Part shown: one piece after another, positions 12,501 to 22,892 of the stretch | How positions within the stretch are numbered: position 1 is the first letter of the stretch | Layout: each line of letters opens with the position of its first letter | NCBI RefSeq assembly: GCF_000218685.1 | Contig: NW_006763291.1 | Location: 2,326,308 to 2,390,307, forward strand | Reading direction: 5' to 3' | DNA from: Serpula lacrymans var. lacrymans S7.9 | Taxonomy: Eukaryota; Basidiomycota; Agaricomycetes; Boletales; Serpulaceae | Length of the DNA stretch: 64,000 bases | The notes under the pieces: model-generated | Seen by the model: the letters and a program-made list of their open reading frames with translations, nothing else | Told to the model about the DNA's origin: nothing | The model's database searches: none | Made by a program: the position numbers and the translations under genes

Positions 12501-13785
12501 CCCCGGCTAGAGAATAGACAAAGGTGGGGTTGAGTAAAGTAGCAGCAGCAAGTTCTTTGCTGTTCGTAAAAGTAGTTCCGGTCTTCCAATAGTTCCTGAA
12601 CTGATCGGACATAGCATTTGCCGCCTTGATTAAAAGAGGACCTGCGGAGCGTGCTGAGCTCAGAGCAGTGCCGATCTTTGTGGTTTTGTACTGATTTGTG
12701 AAGGCGTCACGGATAACTTTAATCCGCGCGTTTGGTAAATTCTCCATTTCTACATAGAGCGACCAATGGCGCCGGATTTCTGCCAGGGTATAATCTGTAC
12801 ACATTTTGATGTGTGGGCCATAAATGGAAGAGTTCCAGTTCTTCAGCGTGTCAGAGAGCCCGATTAATTTATTGCAATGCTCAATCAATGTGGAGTGTGT
12901 ATCCTTGTCGATACAAAAGTGGAAGAATATATTCCAAATGGTGGAGTTCGGATGCTTGTCTGCTACCATTGTAAATAGCAACACATTGCGAGCTAGAAGG
13001 AGTAGTCTGTGTGTGAGGTAGGATTGTGTAAAGGCGGTGTGAATTCAAGTGTGGCGTACCCAGTATAGCTGGATCAATGTCACAACAGGTGAAGTCAAGC
13101 TTCCGGCCAACTACAATCATACCAGTGTTATCATAATGAATATCGATATTGATGTGGCCACTCACAGCTGGGAGGCTCGCAGAAAATGGTGAACAAGACG
13201 TTTCGTGGGTCGCCACAACCCAATAATAAGAGATTCCCTGGCTCTTCAGGAGGAAGGTCCCTCGACAAGCGTACAGCGCTGGTATTCCCTATAGCATAGA
13301 AAAAATATTTTCCTGGCCAGATAAGAGGATGAGACATTGTTCGTAGACTGGGGGTGGGAGGGAAAGGGAAATGAACTTGAGCCTTAAGGCCGTGAGGACA
13401 TGCAGGCTCAGGCTAGTATCGCCATGACTGTAAAGGGTTGCGGACAATGAGGCAAACGGCATACGGCATAATCCGGTGCACGACCTACAAAGAAATCATT
13501 CCATAATGGTACAGTATTCAATAGAATTACTGAAGAGGTAGGCGCTGGCTAGCACAAGCTTGGATAAACGACATCTCTTCCATATGCCGATCCTCGAGAC
13601 AGCTGTATCCGCATTCCCAGTACCGGAATAGAGAATATGGATGGAACTGTCCGTTAAATGTTCATTGTAGGAGATAGCACTCTGCTACTTAATACCAGTG
13701 ACCATGATAAAGGTGAAAAAGCAAGCCACAACCGCTGAGCTGTCGCTTCATTACTATATATCCTTATATAGTAAGCCCGTCCGCA
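9600..13785. repeat. Direct duplication, left copy (about 4.2 kb)
   Basis: Nucleotide-level match to 52620-56770 in the same orientation. It covers the whole DUF4470-MYND gene plus about 450 bp upstream and about 50 bp downstream. Outside these limits the sequences no longer align by eye. Exons 3 and 4 have identical lengths in both copies (2345 and 924 nt). Confidence 0.85.
9657..13337 (-). CDS. DUF4470-MYND protein, copy 1 (intact)
   Basis: Exons 13166-13337, 13060-13110, 10648-12992 and 9657-10580 sum to 3492 nt, 1163 residues, without a stop. The N-terminus (MSHPLIWPGKYFFYAIGNTS..LLLGCGDPRNVLFTIFCE) followed by ARNVLLFTMVADKHPNS..IWNIFFHF is a DUF4470 domain. That domain is also found in the dynein assembly factor DNAAF3, but in mushrooms it occurs in large families of unknown role. 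A Pro-rich linker lies near PSKKPQASPSPPAPA. The last 40 residues are a MYND zinc finger: CFVC, then CTVC, YC, C, H and final C in the order C-x2-C..C-x2-C-x4-YC-x3-C-x6-H-x3-C. MYND fingers bind proline-rich partners. An intact paralogue lies at 52671-56344. No substrate or pathway is known. Confidence 0.9.
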
Positions 13786-13887
13786 GAGAGATCGTATTCC
13801 ATCTCCGACTCCGGAGTTTGTAACTATACTTGGCTTGATTCCCTTCCAGGCTTACTCCAAGCACGCCCCCTGTAAGAGAGCACACCC
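13338..13887. promoter_or_regulatory. Upstream region of DUF4470-MYND copy 1
   Basis: Noncoding. Up to about 13785 it matches the upstream region of the right copy, including a TATATATCCTTATATA-type AT stretch about 420 bp upstream of the start. From about 13790 on it is unrelated to the right copy and leads into transposon relics. Confidence 0.4.
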
Positions 13888-14638
13888 TCATGTGATGACT
13901 CTACTATTCATCATTTTTCTCCTGCTCTTTCTGCACTTTCTTCGTTTCCTGTTCTCCCCTGAAGTTTCAATGTTGTTTGTTGATTTGGAAAGAATTGTCG
14001 TAACCTTCTTGCATGCACTCTTATTGCCATTTCTTCTTCTTCTTGCTCTAACCTCTTTACTCCATACAAATTTTCCCATTTATGTACCACACGCATTGGC
14101 CCTGACCATTGCATCATTAACTTTCTTGCTACTTCGTGAGTGTCTTCTTTGCCTATAAACATTTGCACTAAATCTCCAATCTTGAAGGTTACTGGTCGCA
14201 CTTTCTTATACAGCAAGCATAACCAACTTTTGTCACACTCATGACTGATGGAAAAGTCTGAAAGTAGTTAAAATATTTGATTGCATTTTGGACCTACAAA
14301 ACGGTGTCTTTTTGTTGACATTTCCATTAATACTATATTTTTATGTGGATATGTAGAAATATGTTAACAAAATACATTATTCTGATAAAGTTTTGTAGGT
14401 CCAAAATGCAATTAAACATTTTAACTACTTTCAGACTTTTTCATTGATTTTGGGTGTGACAAAAGTCGGTTATGCTTGCTGTGTTATTGAAGATGTCTTT
14501 CTGCTTCTTGGCACGGTCCAATGCTTTTAAGAAACCTTCAGTTCTCAACCCATCAACAAAAGCGAGGTGTACTTCCACTGTTGTCTTGTTGGCAGTTTCT
14601 GTTCCGTTTGTAGGTGTTTAAATTTTTTCTGTGTTCGT
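13888..14638 (-). pseudogene. Ty3-type integrase C-terminal relic, split by a MITE
   Basis: Reading minus, TVEVHLAFVDGLRTEGFL..RAKKQKDIFNN runs up to the palindromic element and resumes after it as LYKKVRPVTFKIGDLVQMF, then ARKLMMQWSGPMRVVHKWENLYGV..VHARRLRQF. This is the SH3-like domain at the end of Ty3 integrases that precedes the chromodomain region. Everything upstream (reverse transcriptase, integrase core) is missing. The fragment ends on the right at the 1.8-kb element. Confidence 0.7.
14210..14483. mobile_element. Palindromic MITE-like element with long inverted repeats
   Basis: About 270 bp. The left arm beginning ACAGCAAGCATAACCAACTT is matched in reverse complement by the right arm ending GTTATGCTTGCTGT, and matching continues for roughly 90 bp with few mismatches. 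A short AT-rich spacer separates the arms. It interrupts the Ty3 integrase relic. TTAT occurs on both sides, suggesting a 4-bp target duplication. No ORF, so it is non-autonomous; superfamily not assigned. Confidence 0.7.
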
Positions 14639-15315
14639 TGTCATGCACCAAAGTTGATTAGTAGCATGGACAGGTGTCAATAACGGAGTGAATATTCAAA
14701 AGACTTGCCTTTGCGCCACACAGGCACAGTACCACGTGGAATCGTAATATTGCCTTTTTTGAACTTGTGGCTGATCAGCATCCACCTCTATTAGGCAATC
14801 AAGCCGCACCCACCTTTGCTTTCCATTCAGTACTTTCTGCGTTTCAGCATTTTCGCAAATTTTTGCATTGCCACTGGCTACACATTGTGCCCTCACTTTT
14901 GTTATTCCCCCTTACCCTTCTTACCTTACTTAGCCCCACTATGGGCCCTTTACTGTCTTTTCTATTCTCACCAGATGGCTGTTTCTGGATTTCCATCTTA
15001 ATCTACTTTCTTGTCATCTCTTCGCTCCTCCTACTCGTCTTCCTTGCCCCTCCATCACACCTGATATCACTGCTCTCCATTTACTTCCATTGATGTGATG
15101 ACTAGAACTGTAAAGTAAATAATATGCCAACATCCATTGCCAATCCGTTGACCACCACGTGCCAATGTTAATTTCAGCAAAGCCCTGGCGGCTGGTCCAT
15201 CTTCATGATGTCAATCTTCCATCATATACTCTCAAATCATTGGTCGCTCGTCTCGCCTGGCTGGAACGCGGGTGGGTAGTTTCTGAGCTGGAAAAGGTCT
15301 ATCCTCTTGCATCGC

Positions 15316-17818
15316 TGTCATGCACCAAAGTTGATTGGTAGCATGGACAGGTGTCAAAAATGAAGCAAATATTCAAAAAGACTCGCCTTTGCGCCACACA
15401 GGCACGGAGCCACGTGGAATAGTAATCAATATTGCCTTTTTTGAACTTGTGGCTGATCAGCACCACCTTTATTAGGCAATCCAGTCGCGCTCACCTTTGT
15501 TTTTCCATTTGGTACTTTCTGCATTTTGGCAAATTTCTGCGTCGCCACTGGCTACACATTGTGCCCTCGCTTTCATCGCTCTCCCTTACTTTTTTTCTTT
15601 ACTCAGCCCCACCATGGGACCATTACTCTCTTTCTTATTCTCACCTGACGGTCGCTTCTGGATCCCCATTTTAGTTCACCTCCTGGTCACCTCCACCCTC
15701 CTCCTGCTCATCTTCTTTGCTCCCCCACCATATCTGATGTCACCACTTTCTATCCGCTTCCATTGCCAATCTGTCAACCACCACGTGCCACTGCTGATAT
15801 CAGCAAAGCCCCGGCAGCCGGTCCAAATTGGGCAAAAGGTCCATCTTCATGATGTTAATCTTCCATCATATACCATCAAAACATCGGTTGCTTGTCTTGC
15901 CTGGTTGGAGCGTGGGTGGGTGTAAGGACCATTTTATTATTTTCTTATCTTCGCTATGTCTTGGTTCTCGAACACTTTTCCCATTACACCTCTGGCTCTA
16001 GGGCTAGAGGTATCATTTGCCATTTTACTTCTCATAGCCCTCACAGGCTTTCTTAACCATCACTACCATTTTATATCACAGATCAGAGACTGGGTATCGC
16101 TCCCAGCCAGCCAGCACACTGGGTAGGGACTGGTAATAGGCATCTCGCCAACCAGCTTCAAGCCCCAGTAAAGCCTGGATACACTAATAAACGCTTTGTT
16201 CAGGATCGTACCTCATCATGAGGATACGGTTCCTGAACACGAGTAACAAACCTCTATTATTAGTACAAATCTCTCACCGCTGATTAATCAAGCTAAAAGT
16301 TGTACAATAGTTGTTCTCTCTTTTCTTATTGGCCAATTGATTCCTCAGACCACTTTTCGTATATTCTCCTTTCGGTCTGAGGAACGAACAGTTCACTATA
16401 TAAAGCCTTACCTATTCATGTATGGCTCCTTAGTTTTCTATTACTGAATTTACCCGCTTTACTCCTCAACGAAAACCTTTGAAGGTTACCTCTCAAAGTC
16501 CTCTACCCGCTATATTTACTAGCGTCTGTCAACCTCAAGCTCATTGAACCCCTTACTCCCTGCAAGTGCAGAAGGAGACAGGTTTCGTTTTTGTTATAGT
16601 TTATTGTTGCCTCACAGTGGGTAGTTTTTGAGCTGGAGAAGGTTCATCCCCTTGCGTTGCCCATGTACATTGCCGTCCTATTCACTTGGGTACACTTATC
16701 TTTCGTCCATCGTCTTTGCTACAGCTACAGCTACCACACACTACCTGGGACTCACTTGTTCCAAATTGGAACTACTCCCCTCCCTCCCTTGTTTGACCAG
16801 GTGGTCCAGTACAACCAGTCCATTAGTAAGGTCATGGAATCGTCGGATTTGGACTAGGTGGTGGACCAGTGGCTCCAGTTTCTTTTTTTCAGCAGAACAT
16901 TCATTTACAGTGCAATTATTTTTGATTTTTGAATCATTTTTATGGACACATATTTTTTTAGAATGCCTGACTGACAATAAAGGAACTGTATTGATACTGA
17001 TATTTTTTTGCTTCTCTATTTACTGCATCTTCTTATGACATCACAATTTTCTTGCTCTCTTTCTGTTATTGGACTTTATTTTTATGGCTGTACAAACCTG
17101 TAACATTACTTACACAGCATTCATTGTTCTATCTCTTCCTTTTCCTTATTTTGATGATCTTATCCTGTACTACCTATGCAGGATTCGTCAGCGTACATTC
17201 CTTCCTTCATGTTCTTTCTCATTCTTTTTGCACAGCTATACTATGCATAGCCTTCCTTTCTTTTACTATATAAACCCCTGTATTCTACCTTGTAAAAAAA
17301 CAATAAAGAACTCCAATCCAGACTTCTTCTCTAAATTCAAGTTCACTTCTTATTGCTACTTGTGATCTAGTCTGATCATAATACTTCCCACTGCTACCAC
17401 TGTTATCTGCTGTCATCGTCACTCCACTTTTGAAATCATTATCATCCATTTTGATTAGAGTCCTGCTGAGCACTACGGTCTGTGCGTCAGGAGCCTGCTA
17501 TCACTGGGAACCCCGTCACCCTGTCACCTTGCTGTTCTTAAACCTACCTTGTACTACGGTTAGCAAGGCAGTGCTTGTCTATTCTCGTCATAAAGCCTCT
17601 ATCTTCTATAATTCAACTATCCCTCCTTCTTAAAACCCACACCCATACATCTCTGGGTTTTACTTTGAATGATTGTCATACATACCACCCCACAAACAAC
17701 CAGACCACTCCACTGTTCTAGGAGGCAAAGCCCATACACAAGTTCCGTGGAATCTGGGAGGATTGTGTGTTAGTTTGTTTTGTGTGTGGTTTTCTAACTA
17801 CAATTCTCATCATCAACA
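15316..17818 (+). mobile_element. 1.8-kb TG..CA element, copy 2 (carries a solo LTR)
   Basis: Begins TGTCATGCACC and ends CTCATCATCAACA. Without the 696-bp solo LTR plus 5-bp duplication at 15921-16621 it is about 1802 bp. Flanks TCGC (left) and TTGC (right) fit a 4-bp target duplication within copy 1 with one C-to-T change. The ORF from 15614 (ATG in a CACCATGG context) continues after the solo LTR to a stop at about 16857. Downstream are AATAAA, a TATATAAA box near 17267 and a second AATAAA. Confidence 0.8.
15921..16616 (+). mobile_element. Solo LTR, family A, with 5-bp TSD GTGGG
   Basis: 696 bp, starts TGTAAGGACC and ends GCCTCACA, flanked by GTGGG at 15916-15920 and 16617-16621. Comparison with the uninterrupted 1.8-kb copy at 21086 shows this is a precise insertion. 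It contains an AATAAA-like stretch and a TATATAAA box (about 16396). No internal element is present, so it is an LTR left after recombination. Confidence 0.9.
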
Positions 17819-17890
17819 TTGCCCTTATACATCACTGTCCCATTCATTTGGGTACATTTATCCTTCATCCATTGTCTTTCCTACAGCTAC

Positions 17891-18298
17891 TGTTACGATA
17901 CACAATTTTCGGACCTTTAAATTTCATTCTCCACTTTAACTTTCTTCTGTAGTTTTCACACACTGTGCCATGTGGCACTTTCTATTTTTATTCAAACTCC
18001 ACTTTCTCATGCTGCACTACTTTATTCTTAGCTACAAGTCTCTCATGCAGTGGAGTTGGTCACACGGGCTGTGCCCTATGACATCATTAGCCACTGCCTT
18101 CATCAACTGTATAGTACACATGTACAAATAGTTTGTAGATGTATATAAACCCCAATAGATCAAGGAGACTCCTCAGCGAGTCCTCCTATTGTTTACCCAC
18201 AACAAACTCGGTCCTATCTAAAGGGTAACCACTCCCCTCACTTCTTTATAGCTTTGTCTGAGTTGTGCGTCAGAGTATACAAACTCTAGGTTGTAACA
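17891..18298 (+). mobile_element. Solo LTR of the G3 Ty3 family (diverged)
   Basis: Begins TGTTACGATACACAATTTTC and ends GGTTGTAACA. It aligns along its length with the 389-bp LTRs of G3, including the AGACTCCTCAGCGAGTCCTC self-primer region. Flanks (AGCTAC, AAAGGG) show no target duplication, so the junctions have been rearranged. Confidence 0.8.
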
Positions 18299-20330
18299 AA
18301 AGGGATGCCTTTAAAATGTTCAGGGTAGTGCACACCCTCACCATTATGCCCATACCACTGATTATGAATTAAGTCCTTCAAGTTGAAAATCTGATGAGAA
18401 AAAAGTTTCTGCTTGTTAAATATCCTGGCCTTGAAAATGGTTAAGATTGATGTTAATATGGGAGAACAATAGTTCACCTTGATGTCAAGATCACCATCAG
18501 CAAATGCACTAGTCTCTAAAAGCCACATTACGACTTCCTTGATCTGAGCTGGCATCATATCACCAGGAATATGGTAAGCACCATTGATCATGAGACAAGC
18601 TTTGGCTACAATTTCTGCCTGGACCTAGGCAACAGCAGACCAAACCTAGTAAAAAGAGTCATTGATTAGTATGATATTATGAGAGGTGGTGACACATACA
18701 TAATTGATTAATGTGTTTTTGATTTTTTCATTGCTGTTAATCTCTAGAAGCTTGGCTTGTAAATCTTCTCGGCCTTTTGAAGCATCAATAAGTCTTTTCC
18801 AGGATAATTTGGAGCAGGAGGTAGGTGGAGGGAATCCTCCTTGTGTCACAGTGTACAATCTCATGACAGCATGTCCAGTGGTAGCAAGGTCCAGAAGATG
18901 ACTGGGAAATATATTAAGGGTGATCCCACACCCTTTCCCCATCTTTGGCAGTAAAGAGAGAGTTGCAGGTGTAGAAATAGAGGTAGAGGTAGAAGATATC
19001 CTGGACAAAGGCGTAGAAGACTTTCTGGACAAACTAGTCCTCTCCTGTATAACAACAGGCCTGGACTTGGGCTGCTACATAGGCTGTTAGCTTTGTGAAT
19101 GTAAGAAGTATTCAGAGACATACTTGATTATCTAGAATGAGTCTATCAACATCTTAGCAGCACATAAGTCTTTTCCTCTAGGAATGATTATATCTTATTA
19201 TCAGGTCTAGCACCCTCATCCTCATCATAATCACCGCTGCTTTCATCCCCACCTATGTGTGGCTTTTGAGTTAGGACCCCTTGAAAATCTTCCTCATCAG
19301 AATCATCATTGATGGCTTATTTTTTTCTAGGAGGCATTTACTTTTTTTTACCTTTTCATCACATGTCTTGGTTTCCAGACACTTTCCCCATTACACCTCT
19401 GATCTTAGGGCTAGAAGTTTCCTTTGCCATTCTACTTCTCATTGCCCTAACGGGTTTTCTTAACCATAGATACCACTTCATATTGCAGATCAGAGAATAA
19501 GGTAGTACTCCCAGCCAGCCAGCACAATGGGTAAAGACTAGTAGCTGAGATCTCGCTAACCAGCTCCAAGTCCCATCAGTGCCTGGATATATAAATAAAG
19601 GCTTGGCTCAAGATTGTACCTTATCATGAGGACACAGTTCCTGAGCACGCCTGACAAATCTATTATTAGTATATTCTCCCACCTGATTATTGATTTCTGA
19701 AGTCGTACCATAGTTACTCTTTTTTCTCATTGGTCAATTCTCTCCTCAGACCACTTTCTTTTATTCCTTTTTTAATCTGAAGAGATATACAGTTAGCTAT
19801 AAGAACCCTATATATCAATGTATGATTCCTTAGCTTTTTATTACTTGAATAACCAATTCTACTCCTTATCAAAAACCTTTAAAGTCTACTCCTTCGTCCT
19901 TGACTTGCTATCTTCTCTAGCATCTATTGACCGCAAGACTTATCATACCCTTACTCCCTGCAAGTGCAGTCGGAGATAGGTTTTGTTTTGTTATAGTTTA
20001 ATATTGCCTCACAGGTTTGATGGTGTAACTGGGTCAATATCATTGAAATCCTCTTCTTCTTCTTCTTCCATTAAACTAGCTGCTCTCTTTCTTGTTGCTG
20101 AGAGAGATGAGTTTATTCTTTATAAATCCAGAATACATATCTTATCTATACATTGGCTTCCAATGCCTCTTTCTGAGCTGCCTGGGTAGATTGTACCCTG
20201 GCATTTATAGCCATGAGGTGCTGGTACTCCTCAGCACTAAAAGTAACTGCACCACCTTTCCCCTTAGAGGCATTAGCTTTAGATTTACCCTTCATATTTT
20301 TTGTGCCTGCCATCAAAGTTGACCAGCCTG
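18299..20330 (-). pseudogene. Decayed transposon-associated basidiomycete gene, split by an LTR
   Basis: Reading minus from about 20310: MAGTKNMKGKSKANASK then GAVTFSAEEYQHLMAINARV, followed by a premature stop. Next come acidic stretches (EEEEEEDFNDIDPVTPSN) up to the inserted LTR at 20013. After it: INDDSDEEDFQGVLTQKP, further stops, SKLSWKRLIDASKGREDL, and finally INGAYHIPGDMMPAQIKEVV with a C-terminal helical part ending at the solo LTR. I recognise this as a family often seen beside mushroom transposons but cannot name a function. Several frameshifts and stops make it non-functional. Confidence 0.6.
19327..20013 (+). mobile_element. Second solo LTR of family A (diverged 5' end)
   Basis: From the GTCTTGGTTTCC segment to the terminal GCCTCACA it aligns with the LTR at 15921-16616, including the CCCAGCCAGCCAGCACA and CTCCCTGCAAGTGCAG blocks. 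The first about 40 bp are degenerate (TCTAGGAGG in place of TGTAAGGACC), so the left boundary is approximate and no target duplication can be shown. It interrupts the minus-strand pseudogene. Confidence 0.75.
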
Positions 20331-20477
20331 TAAGAGGGTAAACAGAAAATCAAGTATAACATAAAAGTGAGATTTTACCCACAGAGTTTAGGGCAGGCAT
20401 TCTGGTCCAAACATGAATAACCCTTGACAATACCTCTGAGAATTGCTGAAAAATGCATACAGGAGTAGTATAGTAGT

Positions 20478-20793
20478 ACTATAGACAGTGTATTTATGCA
20501 AAGGTCCTCATTGCTTCATTTTCCTGCCAGCCATTTCTATCAGCAGCCCATGAAACAAATTCATAATCAGTATGAAGTACTATGGATGCTCATTTACCTT
20601 CATAATGAAGGTTGAGATGAGTGATATCAGACAACCTGAAAATTGCAAAGTCCCCATGATTCAGCTCAATGACAAGGCCTGTTTCAACCATCACAAGAGC
20701 TGCCCCCCTGAATATTCCAATGGGGGGAATGGGGCAAAAATTCTGGTCCTTGCTGTCAAGGTGAGCCTTTGTCTGTACATTGATGTTGATGAC
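20478..20793 (-). pseudogene. Fragment of a 2OG-Fe(II) dioxygenase-like (TET/JBP-type) gene
   Basis: Reading minus: INVQTKAHLDSKDQNFC..GLVIELNHGDFAIFRLSDITH, then LNLHYEGK, an in-frame TGA, and ASIVLHTDYEFVSWAADRNG. The HxD pair (AHLD) and distal His (DITH) fit the iron-binding triad of the TET/JBP-like oxygenases that expanded with DNA transposons in mushrooms. The stop sits where related sequences have Arg, so it probably came from CGA to TGA. The N-terminal end is cut by an LTR fragment at 20794. Family placement is by remembered motif, not a search. Confidence 0.5.
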
Positions 20794-20955
20794 TGTAACA
20801 ACCACGAGTTTGTATACTCTGGCGCACAACTCAGACACAGCTATAAAAAAGTGAGGGGAGTGGTTACCCTGAAGATAGGACTGAGTTTGTTGTGGGTAAA
20901 CAACAGGAGGACTTGCTGAGGAGTCTCCTTGATCTATTGGGGTATATATACTACT
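20794..20955 (-). mobile_element. G3-family LTR fragment, 3' part, minus orientation
   Basis: Reverse complement matches the G3 LTR from its TATATATA box to the terminal GTTGTTACA. The 5' part of this LTR is absent because another LTR starts immediately at 20956. Confidence 0.75.
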
Positions 20956-21085
20956 TGTTACGATAAACATAATTTTCGGACTTTCCCTTTATTTTTATTC
21001 TCTGCTTTAACCTTGTACTTTAGCTTTCACACATGATGCCACGCGGCACTTCCCCTTTTGTCCAAATTCCTCTTTCTTGCGCCGC
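20956..21085 (+). mobile_element. G3-family LTR fragment, 5' part, plus orientation
   Basis: Begins TGTTACGATAAACATAATTT and aligns with the first 110-130 bp of the G3 LTR up to CTTGCGCCGC, where the 1.8-kb copy 3 begins. With the preceding fragment it forms a head-to-head pair. Confidence 0.75.
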
Positions 21086-22892
21086 TGTCATGCACCAAAG
21101 TGGATTGGTAGCATGGACAGGTGTCAATAATGAAGCGAATATTCAAAAAGACTCGCCTTTGCGCCACACAGGCACAGTGCCACATGGAATAGTAATTAAT
21201 ATTGCCTGTTTCGAACTTGTGGCTGATCAGCACCACCCCTATTAGGCAATCCAGTCACGCTCACCTTTGCTTTTCCATTCGGTACTTTTGGCATTTTGGC
21301 ATTTTGGCAAATTTTTGTGTCGCCACTGGCTACACATTGCATTGCGCCCTCGCTTTTGTCGTTTCCCTTACTCCCCTTCCTTTGCCTAGCCCCACCACGG
21401 GCCCCTTCCTCTCCTTTTTATTCTCACCTGATGGTCGTTTCTGGATCCCCATTCTAATCCACTTTTTCGTCACCTCCACCCTCCTCCTCCTCATCTTATT
21501 TGCACCCCCACCATTTCTGATGTCACCACTTCCTATCCGCTTCCGTTGCCAATCTGTTGACTACCACGTGCCACTGCTGATATCAGCAAAGCCCCGGCGG
21601 CCGGTCCAAATAGGGCAACAAGTCCATCTTCATGACGTCGATCTGCCATCATATACTATCAAAACATCGGTCGCTCGTCTTGCCTGGTTGGAGCGTGGGT
21701 GGGTAGTTTTTGAGCTGGAGAAGGTTCATCCCCTTGCGTCGCCCATGTACATTGCCGTCCTATTCACTTGGGTACACTTATCTTTCGTCCATCGTCTTCG
21801 CTACAGCTACACCTACCACACACTGCCTGGGACTCACTTGTTCCAAATTGGAACTACTCCTCTCCCTCCCTCATTTGATCAGGTGGTCCAACACAACCAG
21901 TCCATTGGTAAGGCCATGGAACTGTCGGATTTGGACTAGGTGGTGGACCGGTGGCTCCAGTTTCTTTTTCTTTAGCAGAACATTCATTTATAGTGCGATT
22001 ATTTTTGATTTTTTGAATCATTTTTATGGACATATATTTTTTAGAATGCCTGACTGACAATAAAGGAACTGTGTTGATACTGATAGTGTTTTGCCTTGCC
22101 CTTTTTTTACTGCATCTTCCCATGACATCATGATTTTCCTGCTCTCTTTTTGCTATTGGACTTTACCTTATGGCTGTACAAACCTGTGGCATTACTCACA
22201 GCATTTATTGTTCTATCCCTTTCTTTTCTTTTTTTTGACAATCTTATCCTGTACTACCTACGCAGGATTTGTCAGCATACATTCCTTCCTTCATGTTCTT
22301 TCTCATTCTTTTTGCACAGCTATACTGTGCATAGCCTACTTTTCTTTTACTATATAAACCCCTGTATTTTACCTTGTAAAAACAACAAGAACTCCATTCC
22401 AGACTTCTTCTCTAAATTCAAGTTCACTACTCTGCTGCTTGTGATCTAGTGTGGTCACAACAATTTCCACTGCTACCACTGTCAACTGCTGTCATCGTCA
22501 CTTCCCACTTTTGAAGTCATTGTCATCCCTTTCGATTAGAGTCCTTCTGAGCACTACAGTTTGTGCGTCAGGAGCCTGCTATCACTGGGAACCTCGTCAT
22601 ATTGTTGTTCTCAAACCTACCTTGTGCTACGATTAGCAAGGTAGTGCTCGTCTATACTCGCCACAAAGCCCCTATCTTTCTATATTCCAACTATCCCTCC
22701 TCCTCAAAACCCACACCCATACATCTCAGGGTTTTACTTTGAAGGATCCTTATACATACCACCCCACAAACAACCAGAGCACCCACTGTTCTAGGAGGCA
22801 AAGCCCATAAACAAGTTCCGTGGAATCTGGGAGGATTGTGTGTTAGTTTGTTTTTGTGTGTGGTTTTTTAACAACAGTTCTCATCATCGACA
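21086..22892 (+). mobile_element. 1.8-kb TG..CA element, copy 3
   Basis: 1807 bp, TGTCATGCACC to CATCATCGACA, uninterrupted. Left flank is a G3-family LTR fragment (GCCGC); right flank is a Copia reverse transcriptase (CCGGG). The flanks come from different elements, so this copy marks a rearrangement junction rather than a simple insertion. A TATATAAACCC box lies near 22352. Confidence 0.85.
21397..21939 (+). CDS. Element-borne ORF for a predicted membrane protein (copy 3, start lost)
   Basis: Open frame of 180 codons. The position equivalent to the ATG of copies 2 and 4 is ACG here (CCACCACGGGC). The product begins GPFLSFLFSPDGRFW, then a hydrophobic segment (LLLLILFAPPPFL), then a soluble part with LHDVDLPSYTIKTSVARLAW and ends MELSDLD. 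AATAAA follows about 110 bp after the stop. The frame stays open in three copies. I do not recognise the family. Confidence 0.4.
   Translation, partial: TGPFLSFLFSPDGRFWIPILIHFFVTSTLLLLILFAPPPFLMSPLPIRFRCQSVDYHVPLLISAKPRRPVQIGQQVHLHDVDLPSYTIKTSVARLAWLERGWVVFELEKVHPLASPMYIAVLFTWVHLSFVHRLRYSYTYHTLPGTHLFQIGTTPLPPSFDQVVQHNQSIGKAMELSDLD

Larger units (their letters stand above)
14639..17890 (+). mobile_element. 1.8-kb TG..CA element, copy 1 (truncated, split by copy 2)
   Basis: Starts TGTCATGCACCAAAGTTGAT and matches the other copies up to 15315, where copy 2 is inserted. It resumes at 17819 and is cut off at 17890 by a solo LTR. It is the most diverged copy, and its internal reading frame (ATG near 14940) carries a stop after about 50 codons. 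Confidence 0.8.

Noticed and set aside
17891..18298. Full Ty3 element between the G3-family LTRs at 17891 and 20794
   Set aside because: The LTRs are in opposite orientation and the sequence between them is a minus-strand host-like pseudogene, not gag-pol.
22840..22892. Fusion of the 1.8-kb element end with the Copia frame (MLVCFCVWFFNN..)
   Set aside because: The frame is open across the junction by chance; the first about 18 codons are element sequence, not Copia.
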